IMG/VR virus record: IMGVR_UViG_3300030102_002564
Coordinates: 1 to 31,728 of that record
DNA from: a virus
Length of the DNA: 31,728 bases
Direction: 5' to 3' (one strand)
Part shown: positions 12,989-20,135 of the stretch, piece by piece
How positions within the stretch are numbered: the first letter of the stretch is position 1
Layout of the letters: every line of letters starts with the position of its first letter
Made by a program: the position numbers and the translations under genes
The notes under the pieces: generated by a model
What the model saw: only the letters and a program-made list of their open reading frames with translations
Databases searched by the model: none
Told to the model about the DNA's origin: nothing

Positions 12989-13421
12989 TTTACCAGATAT
13001 TGTTTGGGATTCACTTTTAGCCAAAAGTAACGGTGGAAACACTCCAATGAAATATCTCTATAATATAGTAAGATTGTTTGATGATGATGTAGAAAAACTT
13101 TTTTTATTAAAAATACCTGTGTCCAAATCTTTATATAAAGAACATGGAGTCAAATTTTACGGAAAAGAATATTTTAATATTCCTTTACATAGAGAACATA
13201 TAATAGAAGTAGAAAAACGAGTTAAAAAGATAATTACACTAATTAAACGAAGAGGTTATAATAAAGAACAAACATATCAATGGTTAATTGATACACTATA
13301 TCTTGTTTATAAAAGTAAAGAAGAACATAATGAATCATTAAACGGTGGTAAAAATGCAGAAAAAGAATGCTTATCCGAAGATTTATACAGAAAAGAAAAA
13401 TGGGAAGTATTTCAAATATAA
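12966..13421 (+). CDS. Unrecognised protein (151 aa), partner of the preceding gene
   Basis: Not recognised. The 23-base overlap with the preceding gene indicates that the pair is expressed and probably works together. The protein is helical and basic: NLLNSLPDIVWDSLLAKS, MKYLYNIVRLFDDDVEKLF, then VEKRVKKIITLIKRRGYNKE and YQWLIDTLYLVYKSKEE. Several aromatic residues sit near charged ones, as in a helical bundle. There is no membrane segment or metal site. Composition is as AT-rich as that of its partner. Confidence 0.68.
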   Translation: MSKNLLNSLPDIVWDSLLAKSNGGNTPMKYLYNIVRLFDDDVEKLFLLKIPVSKSLYKEHGVKFYGKEYFNIPLHREHIIEVEKRVKKIITLIKRRGYNKEQTYQWLIDTLYLVYKSKEEHNESLNGGKNAEKECLSEDLYRKEKWEVFQI

Positions 13422-13430
13422 GGAAATAAT

Positions 13431-13655
13431 ATGTTAGTAACAATAATATATAATACAGATTTTGGTACACAGGCTGCAACACTTAAAGGGGATATCCTAC
13501 AAGAGTGGCCAGATTGTAAGGTAAATAAAATGGGCGTTAAAGATTCTTTGAGTGGTGCAAAATATCAAATACAGTTGGATGGAAACATATTGTATAGAGG
13601 AGAAACTCCAACTGATAGTACAACAATTATTAATTCCATAAAGGAGAGGTTATAA
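13431..13655 (+). CDS. Rdx/SelW-like thioredoxin-fold small protein lacking CxxC
   Basis: The 74 residues follow the pattern of the Rdx (SelW/SelT/SelH) family: a first strand (MLVTIIYNTDF), a helix (QAATLKGDILQEW), a strand (CKVNKMGV), a hairpin with GAKYQIQLDGNILYRGE, and a final helix after TP (DSTTIINSIKERL). The redox Cys-x-x-Cys that should follow the first strand is replaced by NTDF, so it cannot do the usual redox chemistry; it may be a binding-only relative. AAGGAA precedes the ATG. It overlaps the HD gene by one base (TAATG). The family call is from pattern only. Confidence 0.55.
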   Translation: MLVTIIYNTDFGTQAATLKGDILQEWPDCKVNKMGVKDSLSGAKYQIQLDGNILYRGETPTDSTTIINSIKERL

Positions 13656-14428
13656 TGAAAGAACTTTCAATTAAAGAAATAGAACATAATTGGAAAAAGT
13701 TAAGAGATATCATTGAGAATACTTTTGATGATGACCGTCTTATTAACTTAAATAAAATGTATGATTACTTTGAAGACAGAATGTGTATGGCACCTGCAAG
13801 TGGTAAGGAACATTATCATTACGCACACGTTGGTGGTTATGTAGAACACGTTCTTCATATCATAGATTATGCATTACAAATTAAAGGTACATGGGAAAAG
13901 AATGGTGCTACGATAAACTTCACAGATGAAGAACTTATCTTTGCTGCTATGCATCATGACTTGGGTAAAGTTGGTGATTTAGAACACGACTATTACATCC
14001 CAAATGATTCTGATTGGCATAGAAAAAATCAAGGTATGTTATTTAAACATAATCCTAAGATTGAGTATATGACAGTTACTGATAGGGCTCTTTGGTTACT
14101 ACAACACTTTGGTGTATCTATGACTCAGAACGAGTTCATTGGTCTTAGACTAACTGATGGTATGTATGAAGAGGCTAACAAGTCTTACTATGTTGCATAT
14201 CAACCAGAAAGACAACTAAGGTCAAATATAGCTTATATCTTACATCAGGCTGATATGTTGGCTACTCATGTTGAGTATGACGAATGGAAACGTGATGAGT
14301 TACAAGAGGAACAAAGGGTAGAGAAGAGTGTTGAAAAGATTAAAGAGGCTGTAACCACAGAAGAAGTATCAGAGCAGTTGTCAGAAAAATCTAAAGATTT
14401 ATTTAATGAACTATTTGGAGATGCATAA
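13655..14428 (+). CDS. HD-domain phosphohydrolase
   Basis: A 257-residue protein of the HD superfamily, metal-dependent phosphohydrolases acting on nucleotides or RNA. All ligands are visible: His65 in GGYVEHVLHI, His101-Asp102 in FAAMHHDLGKVGD, and Asp200 in ILHQADMLATHVEYDEW. Additional histidines (EHYHYAHVGG at 53-61, EHDYY) suit a two-metal site. The final 45 residues are a charged helix (QEEQRVEKSVEKIKEAV). Relatives in T4-like marine phages are annotated only as HD-domain proteins, so the substrate, perhaps a dNTP or a cyclic nucleotide, is unknown. A strong GGAGAGG lies before the ATG. The end overlaps the next gene by one base, just upstream of the late sigma factor. Confidence 0.85.
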   Translation: MKELSIKEIEHNWKKLRDIIENTFDDDRLINLNKMYDYFEDRMCMAPASGKEHYHYAHVGGYVEHVLHIIDYALQIKGTWEKNGATINFTDEELIFAAMHHDLGKVGDLEHDYYIPNDSDWHRKNQGMLFKHNPKIEYMTVTDRALWLLQHFGVSMTQNEFIGLRLTDGMYEEANKSYYVAYQPERQLRSNIAYILHQADMLATHVEYDEWKRDELQEEQRVEKSVEKIKEAVTTEEVSEQLSEKSKDLFNELFGDA

Positions 14429-14697
14429 TGTTTATTGAAATAATTCTAGGTATTGTAATTCTTGTCGAATGTTATGTCATTTGGAATCTCATGAGAAAAA
14501 CAGAAGTGTTAGAAACATGGGTTGAAGAATTTACAGAACTTATAGAATCCGTAAATAGTGAATTAAAGATAATAGATAGTAGAGGTGCTTTTGAAGCTGA
14601 TGATGAGGTAGGTTCTACATTCAAACAAATAAAACAAACCGTAAACAAACTAACCGTCATGAGGGGGGAAAATGTTGATGACAAGAAAATCGACTAA
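14428..14697 (+). CDS. Small membrane-anchored helical protein (89 aa)
   Basis: Not recognised. A single N-terminal hydrophobic helix (about 2-22, FIEIILGIVILVECYVIWNL) is followed by an acidic coiled coil (VLETWVEEFTELIESVNSEL, then TFKQIKQTVNKLTVM). This is a typical inner-membrane-anchored small phage protein; a spanin-like or regulatory role is possible. It is coupled to the HD gene by a one-base overlap, and its last 26 bases overlap the late sigma factor gene, whose binding site GAGGGGGG lies inside it. Confidence 0.65.
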   Translation: MFIEIILGIVILVECYVIWNLMRKTEVLETWVEEFTELIESVNSELKIIDSRGAFEADDEVGSTFKQIKQTVNKLTVMRGENVDDKKID

Positions 14698-15421
14698 GCC
14701 TAAATTAAAAAGAAAACGTAAAAAGAAAAGTAAAATCTATTTTGGTACACCTGTACAAAATGCAATTATAAGGTATAATGAAAATAGTAATCCTGTAATA
14801 AAGAATAGAATTTACAAGGAACACATAGCATTTGCTTTTAACAAGTTAGCTGAAAATCTAATTCATACTTTTAAATTTTACTATTTTGATTATCCAATCG
14901 AAGAGGTAAAACATGAGGTTGTAGCGTTCATGGTTATGCAAATGCCAAAATACAAACCAGATAAAGGTAGAGCGTTCTCATACTTTTCTATTGTTGGTAA
15001 GAATTGGTTGATACTTCATAATAACAACAATTATAAAAAAATGAAGATTCATGACCAAATAACTGTTTTAGATTACAATAGAAATGTGACCAAAGAATCT
15101 AGTGAATCCGATGTCGATGATTTCAACATAGAGTTTGTTGACCAGATGTTAGAATATTGGGACAACAATATTACAAATATCTTTCGTAGACAGAAAGATA
15201 TACTTGTTGCAGATTCCGTTCTTGAACTATTTCGTAGAAGAAGAAATATAGAAAACTTTAACAAGAAAGCTCTCTATATTATGATTCGTGAAATGACTGG
15301 TTCTAATACACAACATATTACAAGAGTAATAAATCAGATGAAGAACTATTACTTCAGTATGTTAGAAGAGTTTCAATCAGATGGTAAAATAGATACGGCC
15401 AATACTGGTTCAATATTCTAA
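14672..15421 (+). CDS. 55: Late-transcription sigma factor, T4 gp55-like
   Basis: A 249-residue sigma factor that would redirect host RNA polymerase to late promoters. After a very basic N-terminus (KPKLKRKRKKKSK) it has VQNAIIRYNENSN, then a region-2-like core: YYFDYPIEEVKHEVVAFMVM, MPKYKPDKGRAFSYFSIVGKNWLI (about 98-112 and onward). This matches the Y-K-P-x-K-G-x-A-F-S-Y-F signature of gp55 homologues in cyanophages and other T4-like phages. The rest (VLELFRRRRNIENFNKKALYI cut at the Arg run) fits the family. The binding site GAGGGGGG is unusually strong. The gene ends directly before a strong terminator. It stands just upstream of the virion module it would turn on. Confidence 0.85.
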   Translation: MLMTRKSTKPKLKRKRKKKSKIYFGTPVQNAIIRYNENSNPVIKNRIYKEHIAFAFNKLAENLIHTFKFYYFDYPIEEVKHEVVAFMVMQMPKYKPDKGRAFSYFSIVGKNWLILHNNNNYKKMKIHDQITVLDYNRNVTKESSESDVDDFNIEFVDQMLEYWDNNITNIFRRQKDILVADSVLELFRRRRNIENFNKKALYIMIREMTGSNTQHITRVINQMKNYYFSMLEEFQSDGKIDTANTGSIF

Positions 15422-15430
15422 ACAAAAAAA

Positions 15431-15453
15431 GGGGAACTAAGTTCCCCTTTTTT
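15431..15453 (+). terminator. Strong bidirectional terminator
   Basis: GGGGAAC-TAA-GTTCCCC (15431-15447) followed by six T; on the other side seven A (15424-15430) give the minus strand its own U-run. It ends the sigma factor transcript and the convergent minus-strand transcript. Two further small hairpins lie between it and the minus-strand gene: GATAGT/ACTATC (15461-15478 region) and TTTCGT/ACGAAA around 15484-15502. Confidence 0.93.
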
Positions 15454-15491
15454 CTTGCCTGATAGTGTAGGACTATCAAACTATTTCGTAC

Positions 15492-15713
15492 CTACTTACG
15501 AAATAAACCCACCAACACCAATAAGGCGACAAGTCCAGCGAAACCCGACTCGCCGAACTTATTAATGATGGATGTGAGGTTACCAATAACATTGACACCA
15601 AAGATACCAGTTCCGAATATTACTTCAGAAACTGCACCTACGGCTACAAAGGAAACCAATAAATGAACAATGTCATCTATATATCCCTTTACCATTGTTA
15701 TTATTTCCTGCAT
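15492..15713 (-). CDS. Small two-helix membrane protein, holin candidate
   Basis: The only convincing minus-strand gene. The 73 residues contain two hydrophobic segments, about 13-34 (DDIVHLLVSFVAVGAVSEVIFG) cut near the start by Asp, and about 55-71 (SGFAGLVALLVLVGLF), with a basic end RK. Size and layout fit class II holins, which punch holes in the inner membrane to release cell-wall enzymes, but pinholins and unrelated small membrane proteins look the same. GGGAG lies six bases before the ATG. A TATAAATA late promoter match lies about 87 bases upstream on the minus strand, and a terminator-like hairpin lies between them. Confidence 0.68.
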   Translation of the reverse strand: MQEIITMVKGYIDDIVHLLVSFVAVGAVSEVIFGTGIFGVNVIGNLTSIINKFGESGFAGLVALLVLVGLFRK

Positions 15714-15733
15714 GGTTATCTCCCGTTAGTTAG

Positions 15734-15757
15734 AAAAAAAGGGTTAATAAAAACCCT
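15734..15757 (-). terminator. Terminator-like hairpin in the leader of the minus-strand gene
   Basis: On the minus strand AGGGTT-TTTATT-AACCCT is followed by a run of T (15740 down to 15734), a short intrinsic terminator shape 21 bases before the ATG at 15713. It could block read-through or act as an attenuator that sets how much of the membrane protein is made. On the plus strand no U-run follows. Confidence 0.5.
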
Positions 15758-15799
15758 CGTATATAACTATAATCTCATCAAATAATAATTTTCAGTATA

Positions 15800-15807
15800 T
15801 ATTTATA
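15800..15807 (-). promoter_or_regulatory. TATAAATA late promoter match for the minus-strand gene
   Basis: The minus strand reads exactly TATAAATA, the T4 late promoter core recognised by gp55. It lies 87 bases upstream of the minus-strand start codon. The region is very AT-rich, so chance cannot be excluded, but a gp55-like gene lies in this window. Confidence 0.45.
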
Positions 15808-15830
15808 TATTGTCTTTTTTTCATATCCCT

Positions 15831-15842
15831 ATATTTATTAGT
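15831..15842 (+). promoter_or_regulatory. Candidate late promoter element (ATATTTATTAGT) before the virion module
   Basis: Identical 12-mer to 8929-8940, with the following bases also similar (ATRTAWAA). It lies 25 bases before the first gene of the virion module, a sensible distance for a promoter, in the intergenic stretch 15758-15866 that otherwise shows only AT-rich sequence. Confidence 0.45.
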
Positions 15843-15866
15843 ATATAAAAACATATAGGTTTAATC

Positions 15867-16262
15867 ATGAGTATAGATTACGAAATATTTGAAGGTAAAT
15901 CTTTATCATCACTTTTCAAAGATATTTACGAAAACACACAATTTAACAGAAAACAACTTGATGTATTGACAAAAGAACTTGTTCAGTTTATTAAGGATGG
16001 GGATACTGCTGTACAAATAGTACCGATGATAAAAGAGTATCTTGAAATAAATGTAAAGAACGATGACCAACTAGTAAAGATGGCTGGTATCGTTCAGAGA
16101 CTTATATCTGCTGAAGGTAAGGCTGGTGCAGAAGATGAATTTGGATTATCAGAAGAAGAGAAGAATCAACTACTATCTGGTATTGAAGATACTATAAAAG
16201 ATATACAAACAGAGTCAGATAAGATACATAATAAAATAGAAAATGCTGATAGGATAAATTAA
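15867..16262 (+). CDS. Hypothetical virion-module protein (131 aa)
   Basis: Not recognised by name. First gene of the virion module, ending one base into the hub gene. The protein is helical and acidic: KSLSSLFKDIYENTQFNRKQ, LTKELVQFIKDGDTAVQIVP, then LVKMAGIVQRLISAEGKAG and a C-terminal helix ending KIENADRIN. Small proteins of this kind precede gp5-like genes in marine T4-like phages, so a role as a baseplate or assembly factor is a reasonable inference. AGG lies ten bases before the ATG. Confidence 0.68.
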   Translation: MSIDYEIFEGKSLSSLFKDIYENTQFNRKQLDVLTKELVQFIKDGDTAVQIVPMIKEYLEINVKNDDQLVKMAGIVQRLISAEGKAGAEDEFGLSEEEKNQLLSGIEDTIKDIQTESDKIHNKIENADRIN

Positions 16263-17221
16263 TGGCATATAGAGAAAAAAGGAATATTGACCAAACAACC
16301 TCTATACCTTTAAGTCGTTTAGCAACACCATCAGAAATTAGTTCTTACATAAAAAGACTAATTACTGCTTCTCAATATGATTATCATGAATCAGAAGCTA
16401 TGGAAGTACAGAGTGTTACATTGAACGAGGTAAACAATCGTGGTTCTATATCTGGTACTTTTTTAAATAGTGGTAATTTTTTAGAAAACGTAAAACCTTT
16501 ATTTGGAAACATGACCACAATACCTGTTATAGGTGAACACGTTGTGGTAACAGAATTTAATGGTCAACAATACTATTCTACTATTATAAATAGAAAAGGC
16601 TCTCCTAATGAAAACTCAATACCTGGTGCATCAGGTACTTACATAGAAAACACAAAGTATGGAAAAACTTTTGAAAGAAAAAAAGTAAAACCAATTGAAA
16701 TAGGAGAAGGGTGTATTACATTTGATGGTAGATTTGGTCAGACGTTACATTTTGATGGACATGACAACACACCAAAAATAAAAATATCTACACACGTTGA
16801 TGAATCGGATGGAGACTTTAGAAAGGAAAGTATTGATAGTGATGACGCATCAATATACTTAACATCTCGTGGTATGAGAGATAGGTTTGATGGTGAGCAA
16901 ATCGAAGGAAAAAAAGTGTTAATTCAGTCCGATGGTATATTTATTAAAGGAAGACAAGAGGTGAAAATTAACGCACCTAATCTAAGTGTAATTAAAGACG
17001 AAGTAAAATTGGGTAGTAGAGACGCTACACAAGCAGTAGTATTGGGAGATGAGTTGATAAAAATTTTAGAGGATATTATCAGTATACTTACAATAGTACC
17101 TTTAGCAATAGACAACACACAGACACCATTAGGAACTAAGAAACCAATAGAGGCGGGTAAAATAACCACATTAAGTACTAGAATAAAAAATATTTTAAGT
17201 AAAAAAGTAAAAACGATATAG
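16262..17221 (+). CDS. 5: Baseplate hub protein, T4 gp5-like (no lysozyme domain)
   Basis: Forms the central spike hub at the tip of the tail. Residues about 50-120 match the OB-fold domain (VTLNEVNNRGSISGTFLNSG, VKPLFGNMTTIPVIGEHVVV). They are followed by EIGEGCITFDGRFGQTLHFDG, the segment typical of hub proteins of T4-like marine phages, and by a C-terminal region with IYLTSRGMRD, IEGKKVLIQSDGIFIKGRQEVKI (split here after 20) and VKLGSRDATQAVVLGDELIK. The lysozyme domain found in T4 gp5 is absent, as in cyanophages. It is coupled to the preceding gene (TAATG), and the gp25-like and gp6-like wedge genes follow. Confidence 0.82.
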   Translation: MAYREKRNIDQTTSIPLSRLATPSEISSYIKRLITASQYDYHESEAMEVQSVTLNEVNNRGSISGTFLNSGNFLENVKPLFGNMTTIPVIGEHVVVTEFNGQQYYSTIINRKGSPNENSIPGASGTYIENTKYGKTFERKKVKPIEIGEGCITFDGRFGQTLHFDGHDNTPKIKISTHVDESDGDFRKESIDSDDASIYLTSRGMRDRFDGEQIEGKKVLIQSDGIFIKGRQEVKINAPNLSVIKDEVKLGSRDATQAVVLGDELIKILEDIISILTIVPLAIDNTQTPLGTKKPIEAGKITTLSTRIKNILSKKVKTI

Positions 17222-17229
17222 GAGTTATC

Positions 17230-17682
17230 ATGACTAAAAAACAGTTGGTAAAAATAATCCAAGAAGTTGTTCGTAGAGAAATAAAAAAAGAAATAAATGA
17301 GATATTTATTAACGAACAGAAGACTTCATCTAAAAAATTAACTGATGTTATACCACAAGTATCAGAACCAAAAGAACAAGTAAAGTATACAAATAATAAA
17401 TCTTTAAATGATGTTCTGAATGAAACTGTTGGTCTTAGTAAAAAACAATCTAGTGAATATCCAACATTAGGTGGTGGAACATTTGATACTTCAAGAATGA
17501 CTGAACTATTAGGATATGGTCAAACAGATGAAGTTAAACGTGATATGGTTGCTGTTGATACAATCAAAAAAGCAGGTAGGTCGGTTGACCAAGTACCAGA
17601 CCATGTAACAAACGCTTTAACAAAAGATTATAGTGCTTTGATGAAAGCATTAGATAAGAAGAAACAAGGAGGATTGGGTTAA
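17230..17682 (+). CDS. Hypothetical virion-module protein (150 aa)
   Basis: Not recognised by name. The N-terminus is a basic helix (TKKQLVKIIQEVVRREIKKE) followed by EINEIFINEQ, a pattern seen in several small structural-module proteins of marine T4-like phages. The rest is polar and low in hydrophobic residues, with LGGGTFDTSRMTELLGYGQT, and probably partly disordered. GGAG precedes the ATG. It overlaps the gp25-like gene by one base. Its place between hub and wedge suggests an assembly factor or minor baseplate part. Confidence 0.65.
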   Translation: MTKKQLVKIIQEVVRREIKKEINEIFINEQKTSSKKLTDVIPQVSEPKEQVKYTNNKSLNDVLNETVGLSKKQSSEYPTLGGGTFDTSRMTELLGYGQTDEVKRDMVAVDTIKKAGRSVDQVPDHVTNALTKDYSALMKALDKKKQGGLG

Positions 17683-18143
17683 TGCCAAGAAGTGCTAGAG
17701 AAATAGATTTAGATCCTAGAACCTATGTTGGTTTGTCTTTTCCATTAAGAGCAGACAATAACAATAGTTTTGCTATGACTAAAAATTCTTTACAACAATC
17801 TAGACACAATCTTAGAAATTTATTGTTAACATATCCTGGTGAAAGGGTTGGTAATACTGAATTTGGTTGTAGGTTGAGAGAAGTGTGTTTCGAACAACAT
17901 GATGAAAACTTACCATCAAAAATTGAAGATGTAATCGTAGAATCAGTAAATCAATTTTTACCATATATTAATATAATTGATGTAGAAACTTTAACTGAAG
18001 AAAACCAACCAGAAAAAATATTTGTTAGTATAAAATTTTCTACTACTTTAGATCCGTTGGTAAATCAATCATTAACTTTAGATCCAGGAAACGGAACAGA
18101 AGTTGGTGGTAATGGTTCTGAAGGTAGACCTGGAGGATATTAA
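17682..18143 (+). CDS. 25: Baseplate wedge subunit, T4 gp25-like
   Basis: A 153-residue protein of the gp25/GPW family, a sheath-initiating wedge component shared by contractile tails. The family signature is present: NLRNLLLTYPGERVGNTEFG (about 45-64) then CRLREVCFE, and a helix KIEDVIVESVNQFLPYINII followed by the last strand KIFVSIKFSTTL. The final 20 residues are Gly-rich (GNGTEVGGNGSEGRPGG), an extension. It is coupled on both sides by one-base overlaps and lies directly before the gp6-like gene, the same order as in other T4-like genomes. Confidence 0.9.
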   Translation: MPRSAREIDLDPRTYVGLSFPLRADNNNSFAMTKNSLQQSRHNLRNLLLTYPGERVGNTEFGCRLREVCFEQHDENLPSKIEDVIVESVNQFLPYINIIDVETLTEENQPEKIFVSIKFSTTLDPLVNQSLTLDPGNGTEVGGNGSEGRPGGY

Positions 18144-20131
18144 TGGCACGTACAAGTATAAAAAAAGACACAGTAAAATCTGTAAATTATTTAAATAAAG
18201 ACTTTGGTGATTTTAAATCTAATCTTATAGAATTTGCTAAACAATACTTTCCAAATACCTATAATGACTTTAATGAAGCATCACCAGGTATGATGTTTAT
18301 TGAAATGGCAAGTTATGTTGGTGACGTTCTTTCTTATTATATCGATTCACAGTTTAGAGAAACTCTTTTAGCTTACGCTGAAGAAAAAAGAAATGTTTAC
18401 AATATTGCACAATCTTTTGGATATAAACCAAAGACAACATCACCATCAGAAGTTGTACTAGATATATTTCAAACAGTTCCATCATTTAATGGTAGACCAG
18501 ATTATAGATATGCTCTAACTGTTAACGAGGGTACTCAAGTCAATGCTGGTTCTAATGGAACAACATTTAGAATACTAGAAGATGTAAATTTCAAATTTTC
18601 TAGTTCTTACGATCCTAGAGAAGTTACTGTTTTTGAAACTGATGCTGGTGAACCTACAAAATTTTTATTAAAGAAAAAGATAAAAGCAAGAAGTGGAGAA
18701 ATATCAACAGAGTTTTTTGATTTTGGTACAGCAGAAAAATACACTCAACTTAGATTAAGTAATTCGGATGTGATAGAAATTATTTCTTGTACCGATAGTG
18801 ATGGTAACAAATGGTATGAGGTTGATTCCTTAGCCAGAGATACTGTATTTGAAGATATGGAAAACAACTCTGCTAACGATCCTTCTTCAGTTGGGGACAG
18901 AGAAAGTGCTGCTTATATTTTAAAATTAAAAAGAGTATCAAGAAGATTTACAACTTACATAAATGAAGATGATGAAACTGTTTTAAGATTTGGAGCTGGT
19001 ATATCAGACAATCCTGATGAGGAGATTATTCCTAATCCAACAAATGTAGGTTCTAATTTACCTGGCAGTCCATCATTTTTGACAACCGCTTTCGATCCTT
19101 CTAACTTTTTGAAGACGAGTACATTTGGGATGGCACCAGCAAATACAACATTGACCATAGAATATACTCATGGTGGTGGTATTGATGATAATGTAAGTAT
19201 GGGTGATGTTAATCAATTAGGACCTATAAGTTTTACAATTAACGAAAATAATCTTTCTTCAACATTAGTACAAGAATCAAAAGACTCAGTTACATTTACA
19301 AATCCAAGACCAGCAACTGGTGGTTCTTCTGGTGAAACTGTTAGAGAGACTAGAGAGAATGCATTAGCTTATTTTCAATCACAACAGAGAGCTGTAACTA
19401 AAGATGATTATATTGTAAGAGCATATTCTCTACCACCTAAGTACGGAACAGTTGCAAAAATTCATATGTCACAAGACGAACAATTAAGTAAGGTCGGTAT
19501 GGCAGAAGAATTAGAAAGACAAATAACCTCTGAAGATGTTGGTACTAGTTTAAAAGATTTACAAGTTAATAATATACCAAATCCATTAGCAATGAATATG
19601 TATACTCTTGGATTTGATTCTAATAAAAAATTAAAACCACTAACACAAACATCAAAACAAAATTTAAAAACTTATCTATCACAATATAGATTAGTTACTG
19701 ATGCTATTAACATTAAGGATGCTTACGTAATTAATATAGGTGTTAATTTTGCAATACTAACAAAGATTGGATTTAATAAACAAGAAGTTTTATTAAGATG
19801 TGTTAGTACCGTTCAAGATTTCTTTGATATTGATAGATGGCAGATAGGTCAACCTATAGTTCTTGCTGATTTAGTTTATGAAATATCTTTAGTTGATGGT
19901 GTGGCTACTGTTGTTAGTCCAACAGAAAATAATTCGAAAAATTTACCAATTGTAATTGAAAACAAGTATCAGTTGGCTCAAGGATATTCTGGTAATTTCT
20001 TTGATATTGATTCGTCATTACGAGGTGGTATATTATATCCAGCTTTAGATCCTAGTATATTTGAAGTTAAGTTTCCTAATTCAGATATTAAAGGAAAAGT
20101 TTTAGGTGATAATCTAGGGGTTAGGGAGTAG
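18143..20131 (+). CDS. 6: Baseplate wedge protein, T4 gp6-like (J family)
   Basis: A 662-residue protein, close to T4 gp6 (660), the wedge protein that forms the inner ring of the baseplate. The N-terminal domain is diagnostic: VNYLNKDFGDFKSNLIEFAK (about 14-33), then SPGMMFIEMASYVGDVLSYY and RNVYNIAQSFGYKP. The central part is a beta-rich region, and the C-terminal half has ETVRETRENALAYFQSQQRA followed by VTKDDYIVRA (about 408-430), the conserved core also seen in phage P2 gpJ. The end is the usual dimerising domain with DAINIKDAYVINIGVNFAI. It follows the gp25-like gene with a one-base overlap. Confidence 0.92.
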   Translation: MARTSIKKDTVKSVNYLNKDFGDFKSNLIEFAKQYFPNTYNDFNEASPGMMFIEMASYVGDVLSYYIDSQFRETLLAYAEEKRNVYNIAQSFGYKPKTTSPSEVVLDIFQTVPSFNGRPDYRYALTVNEGTQVNAGSNGTTFRILEDVNFKFSSSYDPREVTVFETDAGEPTKFLLKKKIKARSGEISTEFFDFGTAEKYTQLRLSNSDVIEIISCTDSDGNKWYEVDSLARDTVFEDMENNSANDPSSVGDRESAAYILKLKRVSRRFTTYINEDDETVLRFGAGISDNPDEEIIPNPTNVGSNLPGSPSFLTTAFDPSNFLKTSTFGMAPANTTLTIEYTHGGGIDDNVSMGDVNQLGPISFTINENNLSSTLVQESKDSVTFTNPRPATGGSSGETVRETRENALAYFQSQQRAVTKDDYIVRAYSLPPKYGTVAKIHMSQDEQLSKVGMAEELERQITSEDVGTSLKDLQVNNIPNPLAMNMYTLGFDSNKKLKPLTQTSKQNLKTYLSQYRLVTDAINIKDAYVINIGVNFAILTKIGFNKQEVLLRCVSTVQDFFDIDRWQIGQPIVLADLVYEISLVDGVATVVSPTENNSKNLPIVIENKYQLAQGYSGNFFDIDSSLRGGILYPALDPSIFEVKFPNSDIKGKVLGDNLGVRE

Positions 20132-20135
20132 ATAA

